In this document: positions 1 to 9,013 of the stretch, piece after piece | How the letters are laid out: every line of letters begins with the position of its first letter | Position numbering within the stretch: position 1 is the stretch's first letter | Source: Paenibacillus senegalensis JC66 | Lineage (GTDB): Bacteria > Bacillota > Bacilli > Paenibacillales > NBRC-103111 | Reading direction: 5' to 3' | NCBI RefSeq assembly: GCF_000285515.1 | Contig: NZ_HE610967.1 | Coordinates: 9,936 to 62,070 of the forward strand | DNA length: 52,135 nt | Translations under genes and position numbers: made by a program | Notes under the pieces: model-generated | What the model was told of the DNA's origin: nothing | Databases searched by the model: none | Seen by the model: only the letters and a program-made list of their open reading frames with translations

Positions 1-42
1 AAGCATTTATTTTCTGTAGTCTAGAAAATAAATGCTTTTTTT
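1..42 (+). terminator. Intrinsic terminator of the upstream gene
   Basis: A perfect 15-bp inverted repeat (1-15 with 23-37) encloses a 7-nt loop and is followed by T residues to position 42. This is a standard factor-independent terminator on the plus strand. It probably ends the operon upstream of the window, which would be radA–disA in the usual Bacillales order (inference). The stem is AT-rich and almost symmetric, so it might also work for minus-strand transcripts. Confidence 0.85.
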
Positions 43-154
43 AGTCAGCATCCATCGATCAGCCATATTACCTCATGAAATGGAATCGGATAACTTTACT
101 TTATACTCTAATATGTATCTTCAGTTTTGATATACCTTCGCGAACGTCGCCGGG

Positions 155-550
155 TTAGGACATATTAAAGTAACCAAGGGTGGAGCACTTCCGTGATTCG
201 TCAATGACAATTTGCTGTAAATCCATATCCAAAAGATTGCAGAGAGACGCCAGATAAAATAAATTTTTCCCGAGCTCGGCGCCAACCGCTTCCACACAAT
301 TCTCGCACAATTGACCGTCCATATGGGAAGCCAGCGTTTGCTTGGCGTCTTCGATGGTCATGTCGGCCGAATAGGGCTGCTTCGCGGCATGGACTTCCAC
401 ACAACCACACTCTGTAATGGATTTAACGACGGAGCGATGAACAGCAGCGTTGGCTTGTTGACATTTGGATAACACATCAAGCAGACTCCGGTGACGAAGC
501 AGCAGTTCAGCCACCTGGTCTTGGAACTGCCTCAGATCAAGCGTGTTCAT
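155..550 (-). CDS. Small Cys-containing helical protein, function unknown
   Basis: This is a 131-residue protein with no signal peptide or membrane segment. The N-terminal half is predicted helical (LLLRHRSLLDVLSKCQ). The middle holds CGC at about 49 and a CENC pair at about 82-85. The C-terminal part, with ELGKNLFYLASLCNLLDMDL, recalls the helix pattern of MazG-like pyrophosphohydrolases, but the acidic metal-binding motif of that family is not evident. I recall similar proteins in Paenibacillus and Brevibacillus at this locus but know no function. It has a good SD (AGGTGG, reverse of 555-560) and a consensus sigma-A promoter, so it is very likely expressed. It is divergent from yacL. Confidence 0.75.
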   Translation of the reverse strand: MNTLDLRQFQDQVAELLLRHRSLLDVLSKCQQANAAVHRSVVKSITECGCVEVHAAKQPYSADMTIEDAKQTLASHMDGQLCENCVEAVGAELGKNLFYLASLCNLLDMDLQQIVIDESRKCSTLGYFNMS

Positions 551-583
551 ACATCCACCTCATGTTTCGTAAATTTGTGTTTA

Positions 584-612
584 ATTATAGCGGAAAGAGA
601 ATGCGTTTTCAA
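584..612 (-). promoter_or_regulatory. SigmaA promoter for the minus-strand small gene
   Basis: Read on the minus strand, the site is TTGAAA (612-607), a 17-nt spacer and TATAAT (589-584). The predicted start of transcription is about 25-30 nt before the ATG at 550. The match and spacing are near-consensus. Confidence 0.75.
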
Positions 613-673
613 TTTCCTGGATTTCGGAGACAAAAACAATAATTGGGTTTCTTTTCCGTAGACGGGGTTTAGG

Positions 674-701
674 TTGGAATGATTTGGAGCATAATTATAC
701 C
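674..701 (+). promoter_or_regulatory. Possible SigmaA promoter for yacL
   Basis: TTGGAA (674-679), a 16-nt spacer and TATACC (696-701) lie about 43 nt before the yacL start. The match is partial. Together with the minus-strand promoter it would make this gap a divergent promoter region. Confidence 0.35.
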
Positions 702-743
702 AAACCCAATCCCTTTTTTTAACAATACGGAGGTGAACCAGTT

Positions 744-1811
744 ATGAAGAAATGGATGCAGTTATTGTTTGTCCTAGTCGGTGCAGGAATGGGTTTACAA
801 TGGAGCTCCGCTTGGGGAGACAATACTGTATGGTCGTCTATGCGTCAATCAGACATGGATTATTGGTTAATAGCTATTGGAGCGGTTGCTGGCTATATCG
901 TTGGGAGTGTGCTGTATGCTTCTTTTAAACGACTAATGAATAAAAATGGGGACGCCCAGCTGCCTTTATCCGATCTACTATCCGGAATGTTCGGCTTAAT
1001 TACAGGATTGTTAATTGCGGTGTTGTTGTTTCCTTCCTTGGCCAAAATCGATTTTGGCGGAGGATGGCTGCCGATGCTTGTTACCTTTATGCTTGGTATC
1101 GGCGGATTCCGCTATGGCTATTCCATGAAAACCGAATGGCTGCTTCTTTTGGCCAAGCTTCGCGGAGGAAGAGATGATGCCGAGAACGATCATCCGCTAT
1201 TTGAAGAGCACAAAATACTGGATACAAGCGTAATTATTGATGGCCGCATTGCCGATATATGCAAAACCGGATTTATCGAAGGGACTCTAGTCATCCCGGA
1301 GTTTGTGTTGGAAGAGCTGCAGCATATCGCCGATTCATCCGACTTGCTGAAAAGGAACCGCGGCCGCAGAGGACTGGATATTCTAAATAAAATACAAAAA
1401 GAGCTGGAAGTAAAGGTGCTGATCTATGAAGGCGATTTTGAAGACATCTCCGAAGTGGACAGCAAGCTGGTAAAGCTGGCGAAGCTGCTTAGAGGCAAGG
1501 TAATCACCAACGATTTCAATTTAAACAAAGTATGTGAGCTGCAAGGAGTTTCCGTGCTGAACATTAACGACTTGGCTAACGCCGTGAAACCTGTCGTCCT
1601 GCCGGGTGAAGAAATCGTTATCCAGATCATTAAAGACGGTAAGGAATACGGTCAGGGAGTAGCCTATTTGGATGATGGAACGATGATTGTCGTCGAAGGA
1701 GGCAGGGAATACATTGGCATGACGATGGAGGTCATGGTCACCAGTGTTCTGCAAACTTCAGCTGGCCGCATGATCTTTGCTAAACCGAAATTGTTGGAAA
1801 AAGCTCAATAA
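744..1811 (+). CDS. yacL: PIN/TRAM-domain membrane protein (YacL family)
   Basis: This 355-residue protein has four hydrophobic segments in about the first 135 residues. They are followed by a PIN nuclease-fold domain at about 157-275, which starts with the [11 protein letters not shown] metal-binding motif and ends around [18 protein letters not shown]-binding domain follows at about 280-350 ([16 protein letters not shown]). PIN domains with conserved acidic residues usually cut RNA; the cellular role of YacL is not settled. The length matches the family (about 360). The ATG at 744 has the SD GGAGGTG just upstream. The position between disA and ispD is the standard Bacillales order. Confidence 0.93.
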   Translation: MKKWMQLLFVLVGAGMGLQWSSAWGDNTVWSSMRQSDMDYWLIAIGAVAGYIVGSVLYASFKRLMNKNGDAQLPLSDLLSGMFGLITGLLIAVLLFPSLAKIDFGGGWLPMLVTFMLGIGGFRYGYSMKTEWLLLLAKLRGGRDDAENDHPLFEEHKILDTSVIIDGRIADICKTGFIEGTLVIPEFVLEELQHIADSSDLLKRNRGRRGLDILNKIQKELEVKVLIYEGDFEDISEVDSKLVKLAKLLRGKVITNDFNLNKVCELQGVSVLNINDLANAVKPVVLPGEEIVIQIIKDGKEYGQGVAYLDDGTMIVVEGGREYIGMTMEVMVTSVLQTSAGRMIFAKPKLLEKAQ

Positions 1812-1851
1812 AACGATTATGATAGTAGAAAACGGGTTGTGATGGAACATC

Positions 1852-2556
1852 ATGGGCAAGATTGGAGCAGTCATCGTAGCGGGGGGGACCGGCACCCGTA
1901 TGGGGGGAACTACCAGCAAGCAGTATTTGGAGCTTGGGGGAAAGCCGGTGCTCGTTCATACATTGGAGCTTTTTCAATCCATACAAGAAGTAGAGACGAT
2001 AGTCCTGACGGTTAAGCCAGGAGATGAGGAACGATGCGCGCATTTATTGCAGCAGTACAATATAACCAATGTTCATGCTATTGTTCCCGGGGGAAAGGAA
2101 AGGCAGCATTCGGTATTTGCCGGCTTGCAAGCCTTGCCGGATACGATGGAATGGGTCATGGTTCATGACGCGGTGCGCCCATTTGTTGCTGTGAAGCACA
2201 TCCGGGCATGTATGGACAAGGCTCAGGAAACCGGTGCAGCAGTATTGGCCGTTCGTGTCAAAGATACGATCAAGGTGGTTGACGAAACGGGCCGGATTGA
2301 GGCAACTCCGGAACGCCAAAGCTTGTGGGCTATCCAGACCCCACAAGCTTTTCGTCTGTCTTCCTTAATGGCTGCCCACCGGCAGGCCGAACTATCCGGC
2401 TTTACAGGTACGGATGATGCCATGCTCATGGAACGGGCAGGTCATACCGTACATGTAGTGGAAGGCAGCTATAATAATATTAAATTGACAACCCCTGATG
2501 ATTTGTTATGGGCAGGATGGTTTTTAGATCAGGCTAAGAAAGAGGGAGAGCAATGA
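1852..2556 (+). CDS. ispD: 2-C-methyl-D-erythritol 4-phosphate cytidylyltransferase
   Basis: IspD makes CDP-methylerythritol from MEP and CTP, the third step of the non-mevalonate isoprenoid pathway. The 234-residue protein begins with the nucleotide-binding [11 protein letters not shown] motif and has [13 protein letters not shown] at about 23-35, HDAVRP at about 105-110 and TPDDL near the end, all family hallmarks. Its last four bases overlap the ispF start, so the two are translationally coupled. The SD before ATG 1852 is weak (GATGGA). Expression probably depends on read-through from yacL. Confidence 0.96.
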   Translation: MGKIGAVIVAGGTGTRMGGTTSKQYLELGGKPVLVHTLELFQSIQEVETIVLTVKPGDEERCAHLLQQYNITNVHAIVPGGKERQHSVFAGLQALPDTMEWVMVHDAVRPFVAVKHIRACMDKAQETGAAVLAVRVKDTIKVVDETGRIEATPERQSLWAIQTPQAFRLSSLMAAHRQAELSGFTGTDDAMLMERAGHTVHVVEGSYNNIKLTTPDDLLWAGWFLDQAKKEGEQ

Positions 2557-3035
2557 TTAGAGTAGGGCAGGGATTTGATGTTCACCAGTTGGCAGAAGGG
2601 CGCAAATGCGTGATTGGCGGTGTCGAGATTCCTTATGAAAAGGGGCTGCTGGGCCATTCCGATGCGGATGTTTTGCTTCACGCCATCAGCGATGCGATTC
2701 TAGGTGCGCTTGCGCTGGGAGATATCGGTAAGCATTTTCCGGACACAGATCCTAAATACAAGGACGCCGACAGCTTGCAGCTGCTCAAGGAGGTATGGGC
2801 TATGGTTCGCGACCGCGGATATCAGCTAGGCAATCTGGATGCGACGATTATCGCCCAAAAGCCTAAAATGGCTCCGCATATTCCAAGAATGGTTGCCATT
2901 CTGGCGTCCGCCCTGGAAGCAGACCCTGGTCGAATTAATGTTAAAGCTACAACGACGGAGCAATTAGGCTTCACCGGACGCGGGGAAGGAATCGCCGCCC
3001 AGTCTGTTGTTTGCCTGATAAAAGATATGCTATGA
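2553..3035 (+). CDS. ispF: 2-C-methyl-D-erythritol 2,4-cyclodiphosphate synthase
   Basis: IspF cyclises CDP-ME 2-phosphate to MEcPP in the MEP pathway. The 160-residue length is typical. GFDVHQL at 7-13 supplies the zinc ligands Asp and His, [15 protein letters not shown] at about 34-48 holds the third ligand and substrate contacts, and [17 protein letters not shown] at about 131-147 is the CDP-binding segment. It overlaps ispD by ATGA. IspE, the intervening enzyme, is not in this window. Confidence 0.97.
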   Translation: MIRVGQGFDVHQLAEGRKCVIGGVEIPYEKGLLGHSDADVLLHAISDAILGALALGDIGKHFPDTDPKYKDADSLQLLKEVWAMVRDRGYQLGNLDATIIAQKPKMAPHIPRMVAILASALEADPGRINVKATTTEQLGFTGRGEGIAAQSVVCLIKDML

Positions 3036-3078
3036 TAGCTGATAGCTATGTTGTCAATGAATGAGAGGAGTACTTGCC

Positions 3079-4536
3079 ATGTCTGCTAAAGTTCGCGTAC
3101 GTTATGCTCCCAGTCCGACAGGGCACCTGCATATCGGTGGTGCCCGCACGGCCTGGTTTAATTATTTGCTGGCTCGCGGGAATGACGGTAAATTCATCGT
3201 CAGATTCGAGGATACGGACCAAACCCGGCATATCGAGTCCGGCATCGGTAATCAATTGGACGGTCTAAAGTGGCTGGGCATCGACTGGGATGAAAGTGTT
3301 GATGTCGGCGGTGACTACGGCCCTTACCGCCAAATGGAAAGAATCCCGCTTTATAAGCCTTACATAGAGCAGTTAAAGCAGAAGGGCGTTCTTTATTCCT
3401 GCTACTGTTCGGAGAAGGAGCTGGAGGAGGAGCGTGCCGCCCAGGAAGCGCGCGGGGAGATGCCCCGGTATTCAGGGAAATGCCGCAACCTCACAGCGGA
3501 GCAGGAAGAAGCTTTGCGAGCGGAAGGACGCGAGCCGGTGCTGCGGTTCAGAGTGCCGGAAAATGAGGTTATCCGCTTTACCGACCAGGTTCGCGGAGAC
3601 ATGGAATTTGACACGAACGGAATCGGCGATTTTATCGTGGTTCGTCCGGACGGGATACCGATGTATAATTTTGCGGTAACTCTGGATGACCATTTGATGG
3701 AAATCTCGCACGTCATTCGCGGGGAAGAGCATTTGTCCAACACGCCCCGCCAGATCATGATTTACAATGCATTAGGCTGGGAAGCCCCGAAGTTTGCTCA
3801 TCTGTCTTTAATTCTCAATACTGACCGCAAAAAAATGAGCAAGCGGGATGAATCGATTGTGCAGTTTATCGAACAGTATCGCGACCTTGGTTACTTGCCG
3901 GAAGCCGTGACGAATTTCATTACGCTGCTGGGCTGGTCTCCTGGAGGCGAAGAAGAGATCTTCTCCAAGCAGGAACTGATTGAGCAGTTCAGCCTTGACC
4001 GGGTAGCGAAAAGTCCCGCTGTTTTTGACATGGACAAGCTGAATTGGATGAACAACCATTACTTCAAAAAAGCGGAGCTGGAGGACATTGTTAACCTAGC
4101 GCTGCCGCATCTCCAGCGGGCGGGCAAGCTTCCCGAGGAACTGGATGAGGAGACAAGAAAATGGGCAGTTATGCTAATTGGCTTGTACCAAGAGCAAATG
4201 AGATACGCTGCAGAGATTGTCGAATTGGCTGATTTATTCTTCAAGGACGAATTAGAGTTCGCCGGGGAAGCTAAAGCTATCATTGAAGAGGAGCATGTGC
4301 CGGTTGTTCTGCAAAGCTTTTTACAGCATATTGAGAATAACGAAGAATTTACAGCGGACGGCATTAAAGGCTTCCTCAAACAGGTCCAGAAGGATACGGG
4401 ACACAAGGGCAAAGCGTTGTTTATGCCTATCCGGGTCGCCTTGACAGGACAAACGCATGGCCCTGACCTGAATGTAACTGCTTATTTGCTCGGTAAAGAG
4501 AAGGTCGTGCAGCGGATTAAGAAAGTGTTGTCGTAA
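3079..4536 (+). CDS. gltX: Glutamyl-tRNA synthetase
   Basis: This class I synthetase charges tRNA-Glu. It shows [14 protein letters not shown] (HIGH-type signature) at about 10-23 and KKMSKR (KMSKS-type) at about 252-257. A CYC...C cluster around residues 109-136 fits a zinc-binding knuckle. In Bacillales this enzyme normally also mischarges tRNA-Gln for later amidation, since GlnRS is absent (family knowledge). I chose ATG 3079 because GAGAGGAG at 3063-3070 is correctly placed for it and an upstream in-frame ATG (3061) would lack an SD. This gives 485 residues. It lies 43 nt after ispF. Confidence 0.95.
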   Translation: MSAKVRVRYAPSPTGHLHIGGARTAWFNYLLARGNDGKFIVRFEDTDQTRHIESGIGNQLDGLKWLGIDWDESVDVGGDYGPYRQMERIPLYKPYIEQLKQKGVLYSCYCSEKELEEERAAQEARGEMPRYSGKCRNLTAEQEEALRAEGREPVLRFRVPENEVIRFTDQVRGDMEFDTNGIGDFIVVRPDGIPMYNFAVTLDDHLMEISHVIRGEEHLSNTPRQIMIYNALGWEAPKFAHLSLILNTDRKKMSKRDESIVQFIEQYRDLGYLPEAVTNFITLLGWSPGGEEEIFSKQELIEQFSLDRVAKSPAVFDMDKLNWMNNHYFKKAELEDIVNLALPHLQRAGKLPEELDEETRKWAVMLIGLYQEQMRYAAEIVELADLFFKDELEFAGEAKAIIEEEHVPVVLQSFLQHIENNEEFTADGIKGFLKQVQKDTGHKGKALFMPIRVALTGQTHGPDLNVTAYLLGKEKVVQRIKKVLS

Positions 4537-4557
4537 AGCATGCCGGTTTGCTATACT
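4528..4557 (+). promoter_or_regulatory. Candidate promoter for the cysE T-box transcript
   Basis: TTGTCG (4528-4533), an 18-nt spacer and TATACT (4552-4557) overlap the gltX stop codon and sit just before the T-box leader. This would let cysE–cysS be transcribed separately from gltX. Confidence 0.5.
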
Positions 4558-4564
4558 TTGGGTT

Positions 4565-4895
4565 AATATAAAACGACTTCAAAAAGCACATGCGAGGATC
4601 AGGAAAGTACGAGCAAGGTTGGGTTTTCAGAGAGGGCGTTATCTGTGAGAGAGGTTTGGCTTTATGGAGCCGGCCTCTATCCGATTGCTGTGAAACGCCT
4701 ATTCCCATTTGCAAGGAAATGCACCTGTGAGCAGCGGGGCTGAGCGTCCTTCTAACGAGGACAGGTAGGTTCAAGCCGGGTAGTGCCCGTTATCCAACTA
4801 GCAAGTGGAAGCAGGGGAGTCTTGCCCCTTGTTTCAAGCAGAGTGGGACCGCGTGAATGCGCCTCTGCAGCCCTGGGCTGCGGGGGCTTTTTATA
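4565..4895 (+). ncRNA. T-box riboswitch, cysteine specifier (cysE–cysS leader)
   Basis: The leader has the T-box order of elements. AGTA is at about 4605 and the AGAGAG bulge at about 4630-4635. The specifier context GGAAATGCACCTGTGAGC gives TGC (Cys) at 4720-4722. The antiterminator T-box is AGTGGGACCGCG at 4842-4853. The terminator is GCCTCTGCAGC (4861-4871) with GCTGCGGGGGC (4877-4887), followed by T residues. Uncharged tRNA-Cys should stabilise the antiterminator and turn on serine acetyltransferase and CysRS. The UGGG antiterminator bulge would pair with the tRNA UCCA end through one G·U. About 195 nt then separate the terminator from cysE, with no ORF that I recognise. Confidence 0.9.
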
Positions 4896-5090
4896 TGGGC
4901 TGACTTTCCGGTAACAGACATGGACAGGCGTATTTCACTGCTTGGGGAGCAGGGACGGGCAAACGATGGATCTAAAATCAGTAGACATTCGGGCTGCGGA
5001 GAATAAACTATGGATGGCGGTTGCGGCTGTTCGTATTGACCGGATCCATCGATGCGGCGAAGAACTATGGGGAAATAGAAGGTGGGTTCT

Positions 5091-5732
5091 ATGTTTGAAA
5101 CGGTAAAATCAGACATTCAAGCAGTATTTGATAATGATCCTGCAGCACGCAGCCGATTCGAAGTGATTTTGACTTATTCCGGCCTGCACGCAGTTTGGGC
5201 ACACCGCATTGCCCACTGGTTTTTTAAACGAGGCTGGCTGACTACGGCAAGAATTCTTTCGCAAATCTCCCGCTTTTTTACCGGTATCGAGATTCACCCT
5301 GGAGCCAAGATTGGAAGGCGGCTTTTTATTGACCACGGCATGGGGGTTGTTATTGGGGAGACCTGTGAAATAGGCGATGATGTAGTTCTTTACCAGGGGG
5401 TCACTCTTGGGGGGACCGGAAAAGAAAAAGGGAAGCGTCATCCGACGATTGGCAATCATGTAGTAGTGTCCTCTGGCGCCAAGGTGTTGGGGTCGTTCAC
5501 GGTAGGCGATCATTCGATAATTGGTGCTAATTCCGTAGTATTGCAAGAGGTGCCGCCGAATTGTACGGTAGTCGGCATTCCAGGTAAAGTGGTGAAGCGC
5601 GATGGAGTCCGGGTTAATCGTCTCGATCATGCCAATTTGCCTGATCCGGTTATTGAGCTTTGCCGCAACCTGCAGCTGCAAATTGATGAATTAAAAGAAC
5701 AGCTAAAGGTAAAACATTCAATGGAGGAATGA
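5091..5732 (+). CDS. cysE: Serine O-acetyltransferase
   Basis: CysE acetylates L-serine with acetyl-CoA to O-acetylserine, the carbon acceptor for cysteine synthesis. An N-terminal helical region (about 1-70) is followed by a left-handed beta-helix of hexapeptide repeats with [20 protein letters not shown] and [16 protein letters not shown] (acetyl-CoA site). The length of 213 residues fits the short Bacillus form. ATG 5091 is preferred over a GTG nine bases earlier because GAAGGTGG at 5078-5085 is spaced for it. Expression is under the Cys T-box. cysS starts 4 nt downstream. Confidence 0.96.
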   Translation: MFETVKSDIQAVFDNDPAARSRFEVILTYSGLHAVWAHRIAHWFFKRGWLTTARILSQISRFFTGIEIHPGAKIGRRLFIDHGMGVVIGETCEIGDDVVLYQGVTLGGTGKEKGKRHPTIGNHVVVSSGAKVLGSFTVGDHSIIGANSVVLQEVPPNCTVVGIPGKVVKRDGVRVNRLDHANLPDPVIELCRNLQLQIDELKEQLKVKHSMEE

Positions 5733-5736
5733 ATTT

Positions 5737-7131
5737 ATGGCGTTGAAAGTGTACAACACTTTGACGAGAACAAAAGAAGCGTTTGTCCCGCTCGAACCAG
5801 GCAAGGTGAAAATGTATGTTTGCGGGCCAACGGTTTACGATTACATTCATATTGGCAATGCCAGGCCGATGATAGTGTTTGATGTGGTGCGGAAGTACTT
5901 GCAGGCATCCGGTTATGATGTGGCCTATGTGGTGAACTTCACTGATGTAGATGACAAAATGATCCGTAGAGCAGCTGAGTCCGGGGTTTCGGTGGCGGAG
6001 CTTGCAGAGACCTACATTCAGGCCTTTTACGATGATGCCAAAGCGCTTGGAGTCAGTGAAGCCAAACATCCCCGGGTAACCGAAAATTTGCCGGAAATTG
6101 TCGAATTTATTGAAGGGCTGGTCGACAAAGGCTACGCCTATGAGAGTGGTGGCGATGTCTATTTCCGGACAACCGAATTCAAGGAGTATGGCAAAATTTC
6201 GCATCAAAATATTGAGCAGCTTCAGTTCGGGATACGTATAGAAGTTGATGAGCGCAAGGAGAACGCAAGGGATTTTGTGCTGTGGAAGCAGGCGAAGCCC
6301 GGTGAGATTTCCTGGCCGAGTCCTTGGGGAGAAGGCAGGCCGGGATGGCATATCGAATGCTCGGCGATGGCCAAAAAGTATTTGGGAGAAACGATTGATA
6401 TTCATGGCGGAGGCCAGGATTTGCAGTTTCCCCATCATGAATGCGAAGTGGCGCAGTCAGAAGCGCTGCATGGACAGCCGTTGGCCAACTATTGGATGCA
6501 TAACGGGTATTTGAATATAGATAATGAAAAAATGTCCAAATCGCTTGGTAACGGCTTGAACGTCAGGGAGATTTTGAAGAATGTGCGGCCAGGTGTGCTC
6601 CGCTTTCTTATGCTCTCGACCCATTACCGGAACCCGCTGAACTACAGCCAAGCAGCGATAACCCAAGCGGCCAATGGCGTAGAGAGAATTGAAAACTGTC
6701 TGGCCAACCTGAACCACCGGCTTGCCGGTGCTGAGGAGGGTGAGGCGGAGCAGCAGCTTATTCGGCAGGGTGAGCGGATTTATGCGGATTTCGTCGAGAA
6801 GATGGATGACGACTTCAATACGGCGGATGCTATCTCTGTCCTGTTTGAATGGGTATCGGAGGCCAACCGCTATTTACAGCAGGAGCGGGTGACGAGCGGT
6901 TCTTTGAACCGTTTGCTTGCTGATTTCGAACGAATGAATCAAGTGTTGGGAGTCGTTCTGGAGTCTAGTGAGGAGCTGCTGGATGAAGAGATTGAGAAGC
7001 TGATAGCGGAAAGAACAGAAGCGCGGAAAAATAAAAATTGGGCGCGGGCAGATGAAATTCGCGATTTGCTTACGGATCAGGGCATTGTGCTGGAAGACAC
7101 CCCTCAAGGCATCCGTTGGCGCAGAAGGTGA
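5737..7131 (+). CDS. cysS: Cysteinyl-tRNA synthetase
   Basis: This class I enzyme charges tRNA-Cys. The CGPTVYDYIHIGNARP block at about 28-43 holds a zinc-ligand Cys and the HIGN motif. GWHIECSAM and the nearby HHECE segment provide the other zinc ligands. KMSKSLGN is at about 266-273. The 464-residue length is standard. It shares a transcript with cysE, so cysteine shortage raises both synthesis and charging. ATG 5737 follows the SD GGAGG. Confidence 0.97.
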   Translation: MALKVYNTLTRTKEAFVPLEPGKVKMYVCGPTVYDYIHIGNARPMIVFDVVRKYLQASGYDVAYVVNFTDVDDKMIRRAAESGVSVAELAETYIQAFYDDAKALGVSEAKHPRVTENLPEIVEFIEGLVDKGYAYESGGDVYFRTTEFKEYGKISHQNIEQLQFGIRIEVDERKENARDFVLWKQAKPGEISWPSPWGEGRPGWHIECSAMAKKYLGETIDIHGGGQDLQFPHHECEVAQSEALHGQPLANYWMHNGYLNIDNEKMSKSLGNGLNVREILKNVRPGVLRFLMLSTHYRNPLNYSQAAITQAANGVERIENCLANLNHRLAGAEEGEAEQQLIRQGERIYADFVEKMDDDFNTADAISVLFEWVSEANRYLQQERVTSGSLNRLLADFERMNQVLGVVLESSEELLDEEIEKLIAERTEARKNKNWARADEIRDLLTDQGIVLEDTPQGIRWRRR

Positions 7132-7140
7132 GTTTGGTGA

Positions 7141-7611
7141 ATGAAACATAGTTTATTTGAATTTCCGGAACAGGCCAAAATCCCCCCCGGACAGATGAGT
7201 CCGCTTGTGCTTGCCTATATTGGGGATGGCGTATATGAGCTGCTGATCCGTCAGCATCTGGCTGCGCTGGCGAACCATCGTCCGAACCAGATCCACAGGC
7301 TGGCAACCCAGTATGTATCGGCAAAAGCGCAGTCTGCGATATTAGAGCGCTGGCTGCCTTTGCTCTCGGAGGAGGAGCTGAATATGGTGCGCAGAGGGAG
7401 AAATGCTAAATCCGGCAGCACTCCGAAGAATACCGATGTTCTCGTTTATCGGCACAGCACCGCGTTGGAATGCCTGGTAGGCTATTTGTATTGTATGGGC
7501 CGACAAAACAGAATCGGCGAGCTTATGGAGTATGTCCTGGACCCGACCAAAGCTCCGGGCAGCACCCCAGCGGAACCGCTAGGGGCTGAGGCAGAAAGAG
7601 GAGGCGTTTAG
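7141..7611 (+). CDS. mrnC: Mini-ribonuclease III
   Basis: Mini-III is an RNase III catalytic domain without the dsRNA-binding domain; in Bacillus it matures 23S rRNA termini. The signature LAYIGDGVYELLIR at about 23-36 carries the catalytic Asp/Glu. RRGRNAKSGSTPKN and ALECLVGYLY further on complete the active site. The length of 156 residues is slightly above B. subtilis MrnC (about 143). It starts 9 nt after cysS and ends one base before rlmB, in a tight operon. Confidence 0.94.
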   Translation: MKHSLFEFPEQAKIPPGQMSPLVLAYIGDGVYELLIRQHLAALANHRPNQIHRLATQYVSAKAQSAILERWLPLLSEEELNMVRRGRNAKSGSTPKNTDVLVYRHSTALECLVGYLYCMGRQNRIGELMEYVLDPTKAPGSTPAEPLGAEAERGGV

Positions 7612-7612
7612 A

Positions 7613-8371
7613 ATGCAGGAAGAATACATTGCCGGCAAGCATTCCGTCCTTGAAGCTATTAAGGCAGGGAGAGCGATTCATAAAATTTGGGTGGCGGACA
7701 ATGCCCAGAAGCATTTTATCCAGCCGGTTCTGAATGAAGCGAAGGCTAGCGGTATTGTCGTCCAGGCCGCGAACCGCCGCAAGCTCGACCAGCTGGTTTC
7801 CGGCGTGCAGAATCAAGGCGTGGTTGCGCAAATCGCCGCTTATGATTATGCGACTCCGGAGGACGTGCTCGATCATGCGAGAAGAAAAGAACAGGCGCCC
7901 CTTATTCTGATCTTAGATGAAATCGAGGATCCTCACAATCTCGGCGCTATTCTTCGAACAGCTGATTGTACAGGGGTGCACGGAGTCATTATTCCGAAGC
8001 GCCGATCTGCCGGCCTTACCGCGACCGTTTCCAAAATTTCCGCCGGCGCAGTGGAATATGTGCCCGTAGCTAAAGTGACGAATTTGGTGCAAACGATCGA
8101 TTGGCTGAAAGAACAAGGAGTATGGATTGCGGGAGCCGATGGCAGTGCACAGCAAACCGTGTTTGAGGCGGACTTGACGATGCCCTTGGCGATTGTGATT
8201 GGTAATGAAGGCAAGGGGATTGGCCGGCTCGTCAAAGAGCATTGTGATTTTCTTGTGAAGCTTCCGATGATGGGAAGCATTCAATCGCTTAATGCGTCAG
8301 TGGCCGCTTCGGTGCTGGCTTATGAAGCCCTCCGTCAGCGGATGAATTTGCCATCGCAGCCACACCGGTAA
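7613..8371 (+). CDS. rlmB: 23S rRNA 2'-O-ribose methyltransferase, SpoU/TrmH family (RlmB-like)
   Basis: The protein has an N-terminal substrate-binding domain (about 1-80, EEYIAGKHSVLEAI) and a C-terminal SPOUT trefoil-knot domain. Family motifs are NLGAILRTADCTGVHGVIIP, IVIGNEGKGIG and LPMMGSIQSLNASVAA. These bind S-adenosylmethionine at the knot. The 252 residues match YacO/RlmB. Neighbouring genes also act on rRNA or translation, which supports a 23S rRNA target, but the exact nucleotide is inferred from the family. Confidence 0.93.
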   Translation: MQEEYIAGKHSVLEAIKAGRAIHKIWVADNAQKHFIQPVLNEAKASGIVVQAANRRKLDQLVSGVQNQGVVAQIAAYDYATPEDVLDHARRKEQAPLILILDEIEDPHNLGAILRTADCTGVHGVIIPKRRSAGLTATVSKISAGAVEYVPVAKVTNLVQTIDWLKEQGVWIAGADGSAQQTVFEADLTMPLAIVIGNEGKGIGRLVKEHCDFLVKLPMMGSIQSLNASVAASVLAYEALRQRMNLPSQPHR

Positions 8372-8376
8372 ACGCA

Positions 8377-8898
8377 ATGAAAGAATACTTGATTGTGGAT
8401 GGCTACAACATCATTGGAGCTTGGCCGGAACTGCAGCGGCTTAAGGAAATTGAGCTCGTCGAGGCTCGTGACCGGCTGATCGAGATTCTGGCGGAGTATC
8501 AGGCTTATTCCGGGATCCGGGTGCTTCTCGTATTTGATGCCTACCGGGTTCCTGGCCTTGCGGTCAAGCTGGAGCAGAACCGGCTGGCGATTTATTACAC
8601 CAAAGAAAAAGAGACGGCAGATGAGCGGATTGAGCGTCTTGTGAATGAGCTGTCCGGCCGATTTACCCGCATATATGTGGCGACATCGGATATGGTTGAG
8701 CAAAATGTGATTTTTGGAAAAGGGGCTTTAAGGATTTCAGCTGCGGAACTGCTGGTCAAAGTGAGACTGAGCAGGAAGGAGATAGGTAAGGAGCTGGAGA
8801 AGAGGACGGTCAGCAAGCGCAATTCTTTCGATGCAGCGCTATCTCCGGAAATTAAGCAGCTTTTTGAGAAATGGCGCAGGGGTGATCATGAGTCCTGA
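8377..8898 (+). CDS. yacP: NYN-domain endoribonuclease (YacP/Rae1)
   Basis: The 173-residue protein opens with LIVDGYNIIGAWPEL, the NYN/PIN-like acidic motif. VLLVFDAYRVPG, KEKETADERIERLV and YVATSDMVEQ follow. The B. subtilis homologue Rae1 cuts mRNA inside the ribosomal A site. The C-terminal third is basic and helical, fitting ribosome binding. It starts 5 nt after rlmB and is the last gene before sigH. Confidence 0.92.
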   Translation: MKEYLIVDGYNIIGAWPELQRLKEIELVEARDRLIEILAEYQAYSGIRVLLVFDAYRVPGLAVKLEQNRLAIYYTKEKETADERIERLVNELSGRFTRIYVATSDMVEQNVIFGKGALRISAAELLVKVRLSRKEIGKELEKRTVSKRNSFDAALSPEIKQLFEKWRRGDHES

Positions 8899-8930
8899 CC
8901 CCAAAATCAACCAAATCTGCTTTCTTTCGG

Positions 8931-8959
8931 TTGACGGTCAAATAGGGCTCATGTATACT
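8931..8959 (+). promoter_or_regulatory. SigmaA promoter of sigH
   Basis: TTGACG (8931-8936), an exact 17-nt spacer and TATACT (8954-8959) lie about 55 nt before the sigH start. In B. subtilis spo0H is also transcribed by sigma-A and repressed by AbrB; whether AbrB binds here cannot be read from sequence. Confidence 0.8.
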
Positions 8960-9013
8960 TTAAATTGTCTCTGTTCAAGAGGGGCCTACATGGCCAGGCC
9001 GGAGGGATAATTC

